NCBI RefSeq assembly: GCF_000387765.1
Contig: NZ_ARZA01000125.1
Location: 1-53,896, forward strand
From: Caldisalinibacter kiritimatiensis
GTDB taxonomy: Bacteria > Bacillota > Clostridia > Tissierellales > Caldisalinibacteraceae
Reading direction: 5' to 3'
DNA: 53,896 nucleotides
Positions 18,483 to 27,729 of this stretch are shown here, piece after piece. The notes below the pieces were generated by a model. That model did no database searches. It had not been told where the DNA came from and worked only from the letters and a program-made list of their open reading frames with translations. The first letter of the stretch is position 1. Every line of letters starts with the position of its first letter. The position numbers and the translations under genes are program-made.

Positions 18483-18502
18483 AAATCGGCTAAAGCCGAT
18501 TT
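18483..18502. terminator. Small palindromic hairpin, possible bidirectional terminator
   Basis: AAATCGGCT (18483-18491) pairs with AGCCGATTT (18494-18502). No plus-strand gene ends here; on the minus strand it could block read-through from the M16 peptidase gene into the citrate promoter. Confidence 0.5.
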
Positions 18503-18560
18503 ATTAGTTAGTAGCATTTGATTCAGTTCTTAGTTCTCAGGAGAGTATTAGAAAGAATTG

Positions 18561-18591
18561 GGCTATTCGCTGTTCGCCTTTCGCTTTTCGA
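18561..18591. repeat. AGCTRTT/TTCGC spacer repeat, copy 2
   Basis: Reads GGCTATTCGCTGTTCGCC and on. The 19-mer TTCGCCTTTCGCTTTTCGA at 18573-18591 recurs exactly at 35555-35573. The remaining spacer (18503-18680) holds nothing else I recognise. Confidence 0.6.
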
Positions 18592-18680
18592 TAATAATCT
18601 TACAAATATTCTCTCTACCTTTAAAACTTGTATTCAACTTAATTACAACCTATAATGTAAATATACTTTTTTAGTCAATA

Positions 18681-18711
18681 AAAAAACGGTGGAGCTTTTC
18701 CACCATTTTTT
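18681..18711 (-). terminator. Terminator of the M16 peptidase gene
   Basis: On the minus strand TGGTGGA pairs with TCCACCG over a short loop and is followed by TTTTTT, two bases after the stop codon of the peptidase gene. Confidence 0.85.
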
Positions 18712-18712
18712 G

Positions 18713-19957
18713 CTAATTTTTATTGAGTAATATATGAATAGTAGGATTATCTAAAACTTTTTTCGCTATTTTATAAACATCTTCTGTTTGAATTTTATCT
18801 AATAATTCTAAATCATCTATAAATGCGTCTATTCTTTTTCCCATAAGTTTTTGATGTAAAACATAATTTCCTAACCCTTGTGAGTTTTCTAATATTGATG
18901 CAATTGCAGTCTTAATAATTTTTCTCATAAGCTCTACATCTTTTTCATCAATTCTAATCTCTCTATTTTTTATTTTATCTATACATTCCTGTATTATTTC
19001 TTTTGCATTATATACATGTTCTTTTCCTACTGCAGTGTATATATATAATGTCTTTATTGACTCAGTAGTATCCATTTGTGAGTAAACATCATATGCTAAT
19101 CCCTTTTTCTCTCTCAATTCTCTAAAAAGTATAGAATTTGAACTTTCTCCAAGTCTGTGATTTAATATATCAAGTGTTAATTCTTCTAAGCGTGTAAGTC
19201 CATGAAATGTATATAAGTATACTAACGTGTTCTGTTCAATGTGCTTTTTATAGGTCACCTTTTCAATACCAATGTTTTTCTCTACAACTACATCCTTCTC
19301 AATTATCTCTTTTTTTGTCCATTCAATAAAATACTTTTCTATTAATGTCTTAACATCTTCATGGGCATACGGAGATACAACGCTAATTACACATCTATTT
19401 GGTACATAGTATGAGTGATAAAATTCTACTAACTGCCCCCGAGTAAAACTTTTTACTGTACTAACTTCACCTAATATATCATGTCTAAGGGGGCTTTTTT
19501 TAAAGGCATATTCATGGGCTTTATTTATACTATATTGCTCTATATCATCAACGCTACTTCTTATTTCTGCTAATATTACTCCTTTTTCCTTTTCAACCTC
19601 TTCTTCTGGAAATGTTGAATTGATTATAATATCATACAAAACTTCTATAGATGATTCTAATTCATCAGATAAAGAAGTAATTGAATATACAGTACTTGTA
19701 TAATCTGTATAGGCATTATATGAGCCTGCTCTTTCCTCTAAATCTTGATTAACCTGTGCGTTATCTCTTTTTTCAGTACCTTTAAACAACATATGCTCTA
19801 TAAAATGACTAATACCCTTTTCATCCATATCTTCATACAATGAACCAACTTTTAAACCTATATGAATAGATGCAAGCTTTGTTTCCTTTTTTATTGTAAC
19901 AAGCTGTATTCCATTATCTAATATATATTCCTTAGCATCAAATAATCTTTCTCTCAT
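18713..19957 (-). CDS. M16 family (insulinase/processing-peptidase-like) zinc protease
   Basis: Zinc metallopeptidase with the inverted motif HFIEH at 51-55 and a downstream 'EKEKGVILAEI' around 115-125 that supplies the third ligand, as in M16 enzymes. The C-terminal 'RELREKKGLAYDVYSQ' (about 278-293) is the typical R/Y-containing half-domain. The length of 414 aa matches the single-chain bacterial processing-peptidase type (YmxG/PqqL-like). No signal peptide is present, so it is cytoplasmic. It is monocistronic with its own terminator. Its substrate is unknown. Confidence 0.85.
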   Translation of the reverse strand: MRERLFDAKEYILDNGIQLVTIKKETKLASIHIGLKVGSLYEDMDEKGISHFIEHMLFKGTEKRDNAQVNQDLEERAGSYNAYTDYTSTVYSITSLSDELESSIEVLYDIIINSTFPEEEVEKEKGVILAEIRSSVDDIEQYSINKAHEYAFKKSPLRHDILGEVSTVKSFTRGQLVEFYHSYYVPNRCVISVVSPYAHEDVKTLIEKYFIEWTKKEIIEKDVVVEKNIGIEKVTYKKHIEQNTLVYLYTFHGLTRLEELTLDILNHRLGESSNSILFRELREKKGLAYDVYSQMDTTESIKTLYIYTAVGKEHVYNAKEIIQECIDKIKNREIRIDEKDVELMRKIIKTAIASILENSQGLGNYVLHQKLMGKRIDAFIDDLELLDKIQTEDVYKIAKKVLDNPTIHILLNKN

Positions 19958-20064
19958 GCTATACTACTCCTTATTTTGGCATCTATTTGTAATATATTAA
20001 AAAAGGTTACTGAACAATTATAAATTAAATTTTAATGTTTGTACATATGTTTTTTGAGAAATAT

Positions 20065-20107
20065 AAAAGCCACTCTATTCACCTATGTGTAAATAAAGTG
20101 GCTTTTA
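20065..20107 (-). terminator. Terminator of the cobalamin operon
   Basis: AAAAGCCACT and AGTGGCTTTT form a 10-bp stem over a partly paired loop, followed on the minus strand by a T-rich stretch, 9 nt after the ABC ATPase stop. This marks the end of the riboswitch-controlled operon. Confidence 0.75.
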
Positions 20108-20115
20108 CTGAACTT

Positions 20116-20904
20116 TTAAAATACTTCTTTTGGAATTATATATGGTCTACTATCTTCAGACAGTTTAATCAATTCTACATCTACTCCATATACTTCCTTT
20201 ATTATTTCCTTCGTTATTACTTTTTCTGGCGTATCCACTATTTTGACCTTGCCTTCATGAAGAAGAACTATATAATCACTATATCTACTAGCTAAATTAA
20301 TGTCATGTAAAGTTGTCAATATAGTTAAGCTCTTTTCTGTATTTAGTTTCTTACATAAATTTAATATGCTAATTTGGTGTTTAATATCTAAATGTGAAAT
20401 AGGCTCGTCTAAAAGTAATATTTCAGGCTGTTGTGTCAATGCCCGAGCAATCATAACTCTTTGTTTTTCTCCTCCACTTATTTCATTTATGTTTTTTTCT
20501 TTTAAATGCCAAGTTGAGGTGTTCTTCATTGCTTTTTTAGCAACTTCGATATCTACCTTTTGCTCTTGTTGAAATTTCTTTAAATATGGAAACCTTCCCA
20601 TTAATACAATGTCAAATACAGAAAAATTAAATCTTATGTCATTTCCTTGATGTACTACAGCCATTTTTTTAGCTAATTCCTTATATTTTATTGTTCTAAC
20701 GTCCTTATTATCAATTAGTACATTTCCTTTATTAGGCTTTAACAAATTACAAATATTTTTAAGTAATGTAGTTTTACCACTACCATTTGGTCCCAGAACA
20801 CTTACAAAGCTACCTTTAGGAATACTAAAGTCTATGTAATCTAGTACTTCAATTGCTCTGTCATAGCTAAACTCTAATTCCTTTATTTGAACTGAATTTT
20901 TCAT
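20116..20904 (-). CDS. btuD: ABC transporter ATP-binding protein, BtuD/FhuC type
   Basis: 262-aa ATPase energising corrinoid (or siderophore) uptake at the membrane. Walker A GPNGSGKTTLL (about 39-49), Q-loop 'VVHQGND', signature 'ISGGEKQRVMIARAL', Walker B 'ILLLDEPISHLD' and H-loop 'TTLHDIN' are all present. It ends an operon with a FecCD permease, a periplasmic-type binding protein, cobD, cbiB and cobyric acid synthase downstream of a B12 riboswitch; that context makes cobalamin or cobinamide the likely substrate, which the ATPase alone cannot show. It is 12 nt downstream of the permease gene. Confidence 0.85.
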   Translation of the reverse strand: MKNSVQIKELEFSYDRAIEVLDYIDFSIPKGSFVSVLGPNGSGKTTLLKNICNLLKPNKGNVLIDNKDVRTIKYKELAKKMAVVHQGNDIRFNFSVFDIVLMGRFPYLKKFQQEQKVDIEVAKKAMKNTSTWHLKEKNINEISGGEKQRVMIARALTQQPEILLLDEPISHLDIKHQISILNLCKKLNTEKSLTILTTLHDINLASRYSDYIVLLHEGKVKIVDTPEKVITKEIIKEVYGVDVELIKLSEDSRPYIIPKEVF

Positions 20905-20916
20905 ATATATACCCCG

Positions 20917-21972
20917 CTATACCAATTTTTTACTTTTGCTCTTCTTTAATAAATACAAGAAGAATGGGCCTCCAAATATAGAAGTTATTATACCAACTGG
21001 TATTTCTGCTCCTTCTAAAGCTGTTCTTGCTATTGTATCGCAAGTTACTAGAAAAATTGCTCCTCCTACTAATGTAACAGGTAATAATATTCTATGGTCT
21101 GCACCAAATATTAATCTAAATAAATGTGGTACAATCAACCCTACAAACCCAATAATACCACTTACTGATACTGCACAAGCTGCAAGAAAAGATGAAACCA
21201 CAAGGATTAGTTTCTTAGTACGTTCTACATTGATTCCAATGTTTTGTGCATCCTCTTCCCCTACAACTATAGCGTTCATTTCTCTAGATAAGGATGTTAA
21301 TACTATTAATCCTATTATTGAAGGAATTAATATTACTATTATCTGTTTCCAATTGGCTCCATTAAAACTTCCCAATGTCCAAGAAATAATATTGCCTAAT
21401 TCATCATGATTAAATATCATCATTAATGAAATTATAGACGATAATAAGGAGCTCATAACTATACCAGCAAGCAAAATCGATGTTGTCGATATCCTATTTC
21501 CATTTCTGGCTAGATTATAGACTATAATAGTTGTCACCAAAGCTCCAGCAAAAGCAAGGATAGAAACAAAACCAAATCCCCAGTATCCTGTATTTAATCT
21601 TAAGATTATTCCAATAGTAGCTCCAAAAGCTGCTCCAGATGATACCCCCATAACATAGGGTTCAGCCATTGGGTTTTTGAAAATAGCTTGGTAGGATGCA
21701 CCTACTAAGGATAGAATCGCTCCTACCAAGCCTGCTAGTATTATCCTAGGAAGTCTTAGATTAAGTATAATAAATACATCTGATTTTTTTATATCGCTTA
21801 TATCTACTTCTTCTCCTATTAGCTTTATCTTACTTAACAATATTTTGGCCACATTAGAAACAGGAATATTTACTGTACCTAATGACGTAGATATTAAAAC
21901 TAATGCTATTAATACTATTATTAATAAACTGATATATACTTTATGTAATCTTCTATTATTAATATATGACAT
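20917..21972 (-). CDS. btuC: FecCD-family ABC permease, BtuC-like
   Basis: Integral membrane subunit with about ten helices (351 aa). Family blocks visible are 'LRLPRIILAGLVGAILSLVGASYQ', 'NPMAEPYVMGVSSGAAFGA', 'GEEDAQNIG' and the coupling region 'GIIGFVGLIVPHLFRLIFG'. I prefer the ATG at 21972 with GGTG six bases before it; the in-frame GTG at 21984 directly after the previous stop lacks a ribosome site. It lies between the binding-protein and ATPase genes, as in btuFCD-like sets. Confidence 0.85.
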   Translation of the reverse strand: MSYINNRRLHKVYISLLIIVLIALVLISTSLGTVNIPVSNVAKILLSKIKLIGEEVDISDIKKSDVFIILNLRLPRIILAGLVGAILSLVGASYQAIFKNPMAEPYVMGVSSGAAFGATIGIILRLNTGYWGFGFVSILAFAGALVTTIIVYNLARNGNRISTTSILLAGIVMSSLLSSIISLMMIFNHDELGNIISWTLGSFNGANWKQIIVILIPSIIGLIVLTSLSREMNAIVVGEEDAQNIGINVERTKKLILVVSSFLAACAVSVSGIIGFVGLIVPHLFRLIFGADHRILLPVTLVGGAIFLVTCDTIARTALEGAEIPVGIITSIFGGPFFLYLLKKSKSKKLV

Positions 21973-21985
21973 TTTACACACCACT

Positions 21986-23233
21986 TTAGAAGTTTAATTC
22001 TTCAATCTTGTTTTCATGAAATATTTCTAATAATAGTTTTAATCCTTCATTTACTGCCCTTGGTGAAGGTCTACTGAATATATCAGGATTTACTATTACA
22101 AAATTCTCCTCCTGAATAGCTGTTAATGCTTTATAATTTTCTCCTGTTTTCATCGTGTCATACGCAAACTCTGGTCCAAACATAATTTCTGGGTCATGCT
22201 GAATTAACTTTTCTAAGCTATACTTCCATCCAGTTACATCATCAGCTACGTTTATTCCTCCTGCAATAGAAATAAACTCTGAAATAAAGGTATCTCTACC
22301 TGCACTATATTCCCCCCACTGACCTGTTCCTACTACATAGTAAGCTGCTGGTCTTTGATTGTTTGGTATATACTTTGTAACTTCTTTTGTTCTCTCTACC
22401 TTAGCTTTCAGACTCGAAACTAATGCCCTTGCTTCATACTTTTTATTTACTATTAAACCTAAGTCTATAATGTATTGATACATTTCATCAATAGAATTAG
22501 GTGAAGATTGTGCTACTATTGATATTCCTGCTTGTTTAAATTTATTTAATACCTCCTCTTTATAGTGAGTTGCAGCTATAACCATATCTGGTTGTAATCC
22601 AATAACTGTTTCTATATTAGGGTCTGTCATATTACCAACTTCTTTTATAGATAATGCTTCTTCTGGGTAATTACAATATTGAGTCCTTCCCTTTATTCTA
22701 TCTCCTGCTCCTATTGCGAATAAAGTTTCAGTAACACTTGGAGCTAATGACACTATTGATTCAGGTTCTCTGTCAACAGTATATTTATTATCACCATCTG
22801 TGAAAGTTATAGGATAACTAATTTCATCTATTTTTTCTGCAATAACTTTTTGATTTTCTCCATCCCATCTTATTTCGTATCCTACTGTTTCTAGTATAAA
22901 CCTTAAAGGAAGATATATTTTCTCCTCTTTTACGTAAGATGTTGCATCTAAAGTTAATGGTACTCCATTAACTGTTACATCATTAGAATTTAAAGTAAAC
23001 TTGATTTCTACCTCTTCATTCTTAACTATTGCTGTATCACCTGTTTTAAAAGCTTCAAGACCAAATTGTTCTAAACTGTTCTCTTCAACATACGTTCTTC
23101 CATTTTTAAGCTCTGTTATTATTTCCTTATCTTGACCATCTAAACTCAAGTTTACTGATGAAGCAAATGATATTGTTGAAAAAGCAACTAAAAACACTAA
23201 TAATAATGATAAAATTTTTACATTACGTTTCAT
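21986..23233 (-). CDS. btuF: Corrinoid-type ABC substrate-binding protein with N-terminal copper-amine-oxidase-like domain
   Basis: Exported protein (415 aa). A signal peptide 'ILSLLLVFLVAFSTISFASS' lies at 6-25 with no lipobox cysteine. Residues about 28-130 resemble the copper amine oxidase N-terminal-like domain ('NGRTYV', 'YLPLRFILETVGYEIRWDGE'), a wall-associated stalk module in Firmicutes. Residues 145-405 are a BtuF/FepB-type helical-backbone binding domain ('RIVSLAPSVTETLFAIGAG' like). Typical Gram-positive binding proteins are lipoproteins, so this one may be held by its N-terminal domain instead. Gene order with BtuC and BtuD supports corrinoid binding. Confidence 0.82.
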   Translation of the reverse strand: MKRNVKILSLLLVFLVAFSTISFASSVNLSLDGQDKEIITELKNGRTYVEENSLEQFGLEAFKTGDTAIVKNEEVEIKFTLNSNDVTVNGVPLTLDATSYVKEEKIYLPLRFILETVGYEIRWDGENQKVIAEKIDEISYPITFTDGDNKYTVDREPESIVSLAPSVTETLFAIGAGDRIKGRTQYCNYPEEALSIKEVGNMTDPNIETVIGLQPDMVIAATHYKEEVLNKFKQAGISIVAQSSPNSIDEMYQYIIDLGLIVNKKYEARALVSSLKAKVERTKEVTKYIPNNQRPAAYYVVGTGQWGEYSAGRDTFISEFISIAGGINVADDVTGWKYSLEKLIQHDPEIMFGPEFAYDTMKTGENYKALTAIQEENFVIVNPDIFSRPSPRAVNEGLKLLLEIFHENKIEELNF

Positions 23234-23257
23234 ATTTGCTCCTCCTTTTATTTTTGT

Positions 23258-24313
23258 TTAGTTTTGAACATAATTGTTCAAAATTTTTATCAATTTAACA
23301 TTTTCATGATGACTTCTAACTGCAACACGGATATATGTATGATTTAACCCATAAAAGTCCTCACAAGTTCTAATATAAATATTTTCATTTAATAAATCTT
23401 CTTTCATCTTTGTAGCACTACCCTTTAACAGCTTACATAGAAAATAGTTAGCTTCACTTTTATATACATATATATTTTCTGTGGCTTTTAACTCGTTAAA
23501 TAGATATTGTTTCTCTTTTGTATACCATTTTTTCGTTTGTTCTAAATATTCATAGTCTTTTAGCAATATAGGTATTGAATTTAATGCAAAACTATTAATT
23601 GTCCAAGGCTCTTTTATCTTATTCAACCTGAATATAAGCTCTTTATTCCCTACACCATAACCTAGTCTAAGTCCTGGAATTGCAAATATCTTTGTCATAG
23701 ACCTTATAATAAAAATTTGATATTCATTTATTAATGATATATAAGAACTCCCATTAGAAAAATCAATAAATGACTCATCAAGAAACAAACAAGCATTTAT
23801 TTCCTTAAGCTTATCTAACACTATCTTAAATTCCTCTATATGGGTAAATGTTCCCGTTGGATTATTGGGATTACATAGTACAATTAAATCTGGTTTTATC
23901 TCTTCGATTTTTGATAATAATCTATTCAAATTAATATTAAATCTATTTTCAGGGTTAGTTAAAATATTATGTACTTTGCAATCAACCAGTTTTAAAGCTC
24001 TTTCATATTCAGTAAAGGTTGGTTGTATTATCAAAGCTTTTTTAGGTCTCATAGCCCTTGTAAACAAATATATAAGTTCTGTTGCTCCATTTCCTATAAT
24101 AATTTCTTGCTCATTAATATTCTCATACTCAGCAATTAAACTTTTCCCTTTCCCTCCATCTATTTCAGGATATCTTACTAGTTCTACGAATCTATCACTT
24201 AGGTGGTGAATTAATTTTTTGGGTACTCCAAGTGGATTTACATTAACACTAAAGTCTATTACTGTATCTGTTTTTTCACCAAAGTATCCCCCGTGTTTAT
24301 TCAAACCTATCAC
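23258..24313 (-). CDS. cobD: L-threonine-O-3-phosphate decarboxylase
   Basis: PLP enzyme (351 aa) making (R)-1-amino-2-propanol O-2-phosphate, the aminopropanol linker of cobalamin. It is a HisC-like aminotransferase fold: 'GNGATELIYLF', 'VLCNPNNPTGTF', 'LFLDESFIDF', then the PLP lysine in 'IIRSMTKIFAIPGLRLGYG' near residue 210. The very N-terminal 'HGG' and the location directly before cbiB distinguish it from histidinol-phosphate aminotransferase. It starts 8 nt downstream of the cbiB stop codon region on the minus strand, so translation is likely coupled. Confidence 0.88.
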   Translation of the reverse strand: MIGLNKHGGYFGEKTDTVIDFSVNVNPLGVPKKLIHHLSDRFVELVRYPEIDGGKGKSLIAEYENINEQEIIIGNGATELIYLFTRAMRPKKALIIQPTFTEYERALKLVDCKVHNILTNPENRFNINLNRLLSKIEEIKPDLIVLCNPNNPTGTFTHIEEFKIVLDKLKEINACLFLDESFIDFSNGSSYISLINEYQIFIIRSMTKIFAIPGLRLGYGVGNKELIFRLNKIKEPWTINSFALNSIPILLKDYEYLEQTKKWYTKEKQYLFNELKATENIYVYKSEANYFLCKLLKGSATKMKEDLLNENIYIRTCEDFYGLNHTYIRVAVRSHHENVKLIKILNNYVQN

Positions 24314-24320
24314 CCCCTTT

Positions 24321-25277
24321 CTATATGAAAATCATTAATAATATTAAAAGTATAAAAATACATTGTGCTCCATACATAATTTTGATAGAATCCACAATAT
24401 TTATTGCTGTTAACTTTTTGTTTTTATCACCAATAGTCGGTTTATAAAGTATTTGTCCGAAATATGTATTACTTCCCCCTAATTGGACATCAAGTAATCC
24501 GGCAACAACTGACTCAGGGTATCCACAGTTAGGACTTTTATGATTTCTTCTATCTCTAATTAGAATCTTAGCTCCATTTATAACGTTATATCTAAATATA
24601 AAGCCTGATAAAAGCATTAAAATACTTCCAACTCTAGCTGGTATAAAGTTTGCTATATCATCTAACTTAGCAGATGCGTAACCTATATCCTTGTATGATT
24701 CTTGAATATATCCAACCATAGAATCTAAAGTGTTGATAGTTTTATAAAGAATAATCATATGAACTGGATAACCTATATATACACCGACTATAAAATAGAA
24801 CATTGGAGCTAATACTCCATCTATTGTATTTTCTGCTACAGTTTCTACCGCCCCTCTAATTATCTCTTGATAGTTTAAATTGGTAGTTTCACGTCCTACT
24901 ATATATGAAAGCATTTTTCTACTAAGCTTTATATCATCTGATTTAACTGCTGTATAAACTTTTTTAGCTTCCACATGAAGACATTTAGTCGCTAATGCTG
25001 TATATGTAAAATATATTGAAACAATACTATTAAACACCGGGTGAATAATTTTAGTTACTTCCGATAATAAAGTTACTATAAAAACTACTGTAATCAATGT
25101 TAATGCAGTTAAAAAAAAGCCTCCAACTTTTAGATTAAACCACTTTTGTTTTCTAATAGCTTTTTCATATACCTTAATAACACTTCCTATATATCGAATG
25201 GGATGTGGCCAATTAGGAGGGTCACCTATTATAATGTCAAAAATGATTGCTATTAGTAATATTTTAATCCAATCCAT
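24321..25277 (-). CDS. cbiB: Adenosylcobinamide-phosphate synthase
   Basis: Membrane enzyme (318 aa, about five helices) attaching aminopropanol phosphate to adenosylcobyric acid. It shows 'GDPPNWPHPIRYIG' near the N-terminus, 'TENTIDG'-like 'ETVAENTIDGVLAPMFYFI' and the conserved 'RDRRNHKSPNCGYPESVVAG' near the C-terminus. This family is called CbiB in Salmonella and CobD in Pseudomonas, not to be confused with the decarboxylase. Only 2 nt separate it from the cobyric acid synthase gene. Confidence 0.93.
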   Translation of the reverse strand: MDWIKILLIAIIFDIIIGDPPNWPHPIRYIGSVIKVYEKAIRKQKWFNLKVGGFFLTALTLITVVFIVTLLSEVTKIIHPVFNSIVSIYFTYTALATKCLHVEAKKVYTAVKSDDIKLSRKMLSYIVGRETTNLNYQEIIRGAVETVAENTIDGVLAPMFYFIVGVYIGYPVHMIILYKTINTLDSMVGYIQESYKDIGYASAKLDDIANFIPARVGSILMLLSGFIFRYNVINGAKILIRDRRNHKSPNCGYPESVVAGLLDVQLGGSNTYFGQILYKPTIGDKNKKLTAINIVDSIKIMYGAQCIFILLILLMIFI

Positions 25278-25279
25278 AT

Positions 25280-26770
25280 CTATAACCCCATTATCTTTTT
25301 TATAGCTTCTATATTTACATTTTTTCTAACAGCATCAGCCAATTTATCATATTCTCTTTCCTTGAAATCCTTATAATTTTGTAAACAGTTGTAATTTTTT
25401 GAATTCTTTTTCTTTCTTAACATGCTAATAATATTTCTTCTAAAGCTATCGTTGTCAAAAACACCATGTAAATAGGTTCCAAGCACGTTTCCATCTTCAT
25501 TAACAGCTCCATCTAACCTACCATCTTTTAATTCAATTACTGGTTTGCTGGTGCCAACAATATTTGTATCTCCCATGTGTATTTCATATCCAGTTACTTG
25601 TTCATTTTCTCGTATGTTAAATTCTTTAAGATAATTAAGTGTTTTTCCATTCACTTGTCTTGTACTCTTCTTTTTTAGCATAGTGGTTTTTATATCAAGT
25701 AAGCCTAGTCCATTTATTCTTTCAATACTAGACTCTACACAATAAGGGTCCTTAATCTCTAGTCCTAGCATCTGATATCCACCGCATATTCCTATAATGG
25801 GTATACCTTGTTTATGCTTCTTATATATTTCTTTATCTAATTCATTGTCTAAAATATGTCTTAAATCGTTTATTGTATTTTTACTTCCTGGTAAAATTAT
25901 CAAATCTACATCTTCAAATTGCTGTTTATTATAGACGTACTTGACACTAACCCCTTTTTCTAATTCCAATGGAGTAAAATCTGAAAAATTAGATATATAA
26001 GGTGTCTTTATTACTCCAATAATTATTTCCCCATCACTTGAATTGTGAAATCTAGTTGTTACACTGTCTTCATCATCGATATTAATTTCTATATATGGTA
26101 CTACTCCTAAACATGGCTTTTTAACCAACTCTTCAATTTTCTTAATTCCTGGATTTAATATTTCAATATCTCCTCTAAACTTATTAATTATAAATCCCTT
26201 TATCCTATCCCTATCCTCTTCTGATAAAAGCATGATAGTTCCATAAATTGATGCAAATACCCCTCCTTTGTCAATATCACCAACTAAAATAACTGGAGAA
26301 TTCACCATTTCTGCTAAACCCATATTAACTATGTCATTATGTCTTAAATTAATTTCAGCTGAACTTCCTGCTCCTTCTATAACGATCGCGTCAAACTCTA
26401 AGTCCAGCTTGTTATATGAATCTAGAATAATTTTCTTAATAGAATCCTTTTCTTGATAATACTCTGATGCCTTCATGTTTTTATAAACTACTCCATTAAT
26501 TATGACTTGACTTCCTATGTCACTTGTAGGTTTTAGTAATACTGGATTCATTTCTACTCTCGGCTGTATCCTTGCAGCTTCAGCTTGAACCGCCTGCGCT
26601 CTTCCTATTTCCTTTCCATCAAATGTAACAAAGGAATTTAACGCCATATTTTGTGACTTAAATGGTGTAACCTTTAAACCTTCACTATTTAAAATTCTAC
26701 ATAAGGCAGCAGTTAACACACTTTTTCCCACTGATGATGCTGTACCCTGCAACATTATGTTTTTAGCCAA
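25280..26770 (-). CDS. cbiP: Cobyric acid synthase, glutamine-hydrolysing
   Basis: ATP-dependent amidotransferase (496 aa; CobQ/CbiP) amidating four side chains of adenosylcobyrinic a,c-diamide. The N-terminal P-loop-like 'MLQGTASSVGKSVLTAALCR' belongs to the dethiobiotin-synthetase-like domain; 'IEGAGSSAEINLR' and 'GDIDKGGVFASIYG' follow. The class I glutaminase domain has 'GICGGYQMLG' with the nucleophilic cysteine near residue 334 and the histidine in 'GTYLHGVFDND'. It heads the biosynthetic part of the operon, 30 nt after the YitT-like gene. Confidence 0.94.
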   Translation of the reverse strand: MAKNIMLQGTASSVGKSVLTAALCRILNSEGLKVTPFKSQNMALNSFVTFDGKEIGRAQAVQAEAARIQPRVEMNPVLLKPTSDIGSQVIINGVVYKNMKASEYYQEKDSIKKIILDSYNKLDLEFDAIVIEGAGSSAEINLRHNDIVNMGLAEMVNSPVILVGDIDKGGVFASIYGTIMLLSEEDRDRIKGFIINKFRGDIEILNPGIKKIEELVKKPCLGVVPYIEINIDDEDSVTTRFHNSSDGEIIIGVIKTPYISNFSDFTPLELEKGVSVKYVYNKQQFEDVDLIILPGSKNTINDLRHILDNELDKEIYKKHKQGIPIIGICGGYQMLGLEIKDPYCVESSIERINGLGLLDIKTTMLKKKSTRQVNGKTLNYLKEFNIRENEQVTGYEIHMGDTNIVGTSKPVIELKDGRLDGAVNEDGNVLGTYLHGVFDNDSFRRNIISMLRKKKNSKNYNCLQNYKDFKEREYDKLADAVRKNVNIEAIKKIMGL

Positions 26771-26800
26771 TAAACCAACTCCTATCTTAGTAAAATATCA

Positions 26801-27646
26801 TTAAGTTAAACTAAAACCTTTCCCTAATACTTCTCTAACATTTGAAACTGTAACAAAAGCACTATTGTCCTTATTCCTAATATATTTTTTTAGTTTAATA
26901 AACTCTTTTTTATTTAGCACTGTAGTTATTACAGTTCTATCCTCTTTGGTATATGAACCTTCGGCTTTATATATAGTAGCTCCCCGATTTAAATCTTTGT
27001 TTATATATTCCTTTATTTCCTGCGGGTAAGAAGTAATTATAGAAACATTAATTTTCATATTTAGACCTTCAATAACGTAATCTATAACAAATGCATTAAT
27101 AATAACTCCAAGTAGTGCATATAACCCAAGTTCTAACCCAAATGTAATTCCTGCTAAAAAAGTTACAACAAAATCAGCAAGTAATAGTGCCTTTCCAATA
27201 TCAATTGCAAAGAATTTATTTAATATCTTAGCTACAATATCAGTTCCACCAGTTGATGCATTTTGATAAAAAACTATTGCCATTCCTATTCCCTGAATAA
27301 GTATCCCAAAGGTTAAATTCAAAAACATATCATTTACTAAAGGTTCCTGAATATGTACTATACCTTCTATTGACCATATAGCTCCTGACAATGCAAAGCT
27401 AGCATATATTGTCTTAGCTCCAAATTGAAAGCCTATTAAAATAAAACCTACAATAAATAGTATTAAATTTAGAATAAACATAAACGCTCCAATAGGTATT
27501 TGAGGAAAAACATTATTAATAACCATTGCAAGTCCTGTTACCCCTCCAACTGCTAAATCTGCAGGTACTAAAAAAAATGAAAGTCCTAACGCTACTATAA
27601 CAACCCCCAAAGTTATAATAATGTAGTCTTTTATAAGTTTTTTCAA
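26801..27646 (-). CDS. YitT family membrane protein (DUF161/DUF2179)
   Basis: 281-aa protein with five or six helices (about 1-195, 'GGVTGLAMVINNVFPQIPIG' and 'NASTGGTDIVAKIL', both typical of the family) and a C-terminal soluble DUF2179 domain ('TSYPQEIKEYINKDLNRGAT', then a beta-rich end). The molecular role of the family is not established. The start is TTG at 27646 after GGAGGGGG. Its place between a riboswitch-controlled permease and cobyric acid synthase, 83 and 30 nt away, puts it in the cobalamin operon, which is suggestive but not proof of a B12 role. Confidence 0.8.
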   Translation of the reverse strand: MKKLIKDYIIITLGVVIVALGLSFFLVPADLAVGGVTGLAMVINNVFPQIPIGAFMFILNLILFIVGFILIGFQFGAKTIYASFALSGAIWSIEGIVHIQEPLVNDMFLNLTFGILIQGIGMAIVFYQNASTGGTDIVAKILNKFFAIDIGKALLLADFVVTFLAGITFGLELGLYALLGVIINAFVIDYVIEGLNMKINVSIITSYPQEIKEYINKDLNRGATIYKAEGSYTKEDRTVITTVLNKKEFIKLKKYIRNKDNSAFVTVSNVREVLGKGFSLT

Positions 27647-27729
27647 ATTAACCCCCTCCGTTTGAATTTTTTCCTCTTACAGCTCCTTTATAATGTACAT
27701 GTCAAATTAAATAATGCTTTATATTAAAT

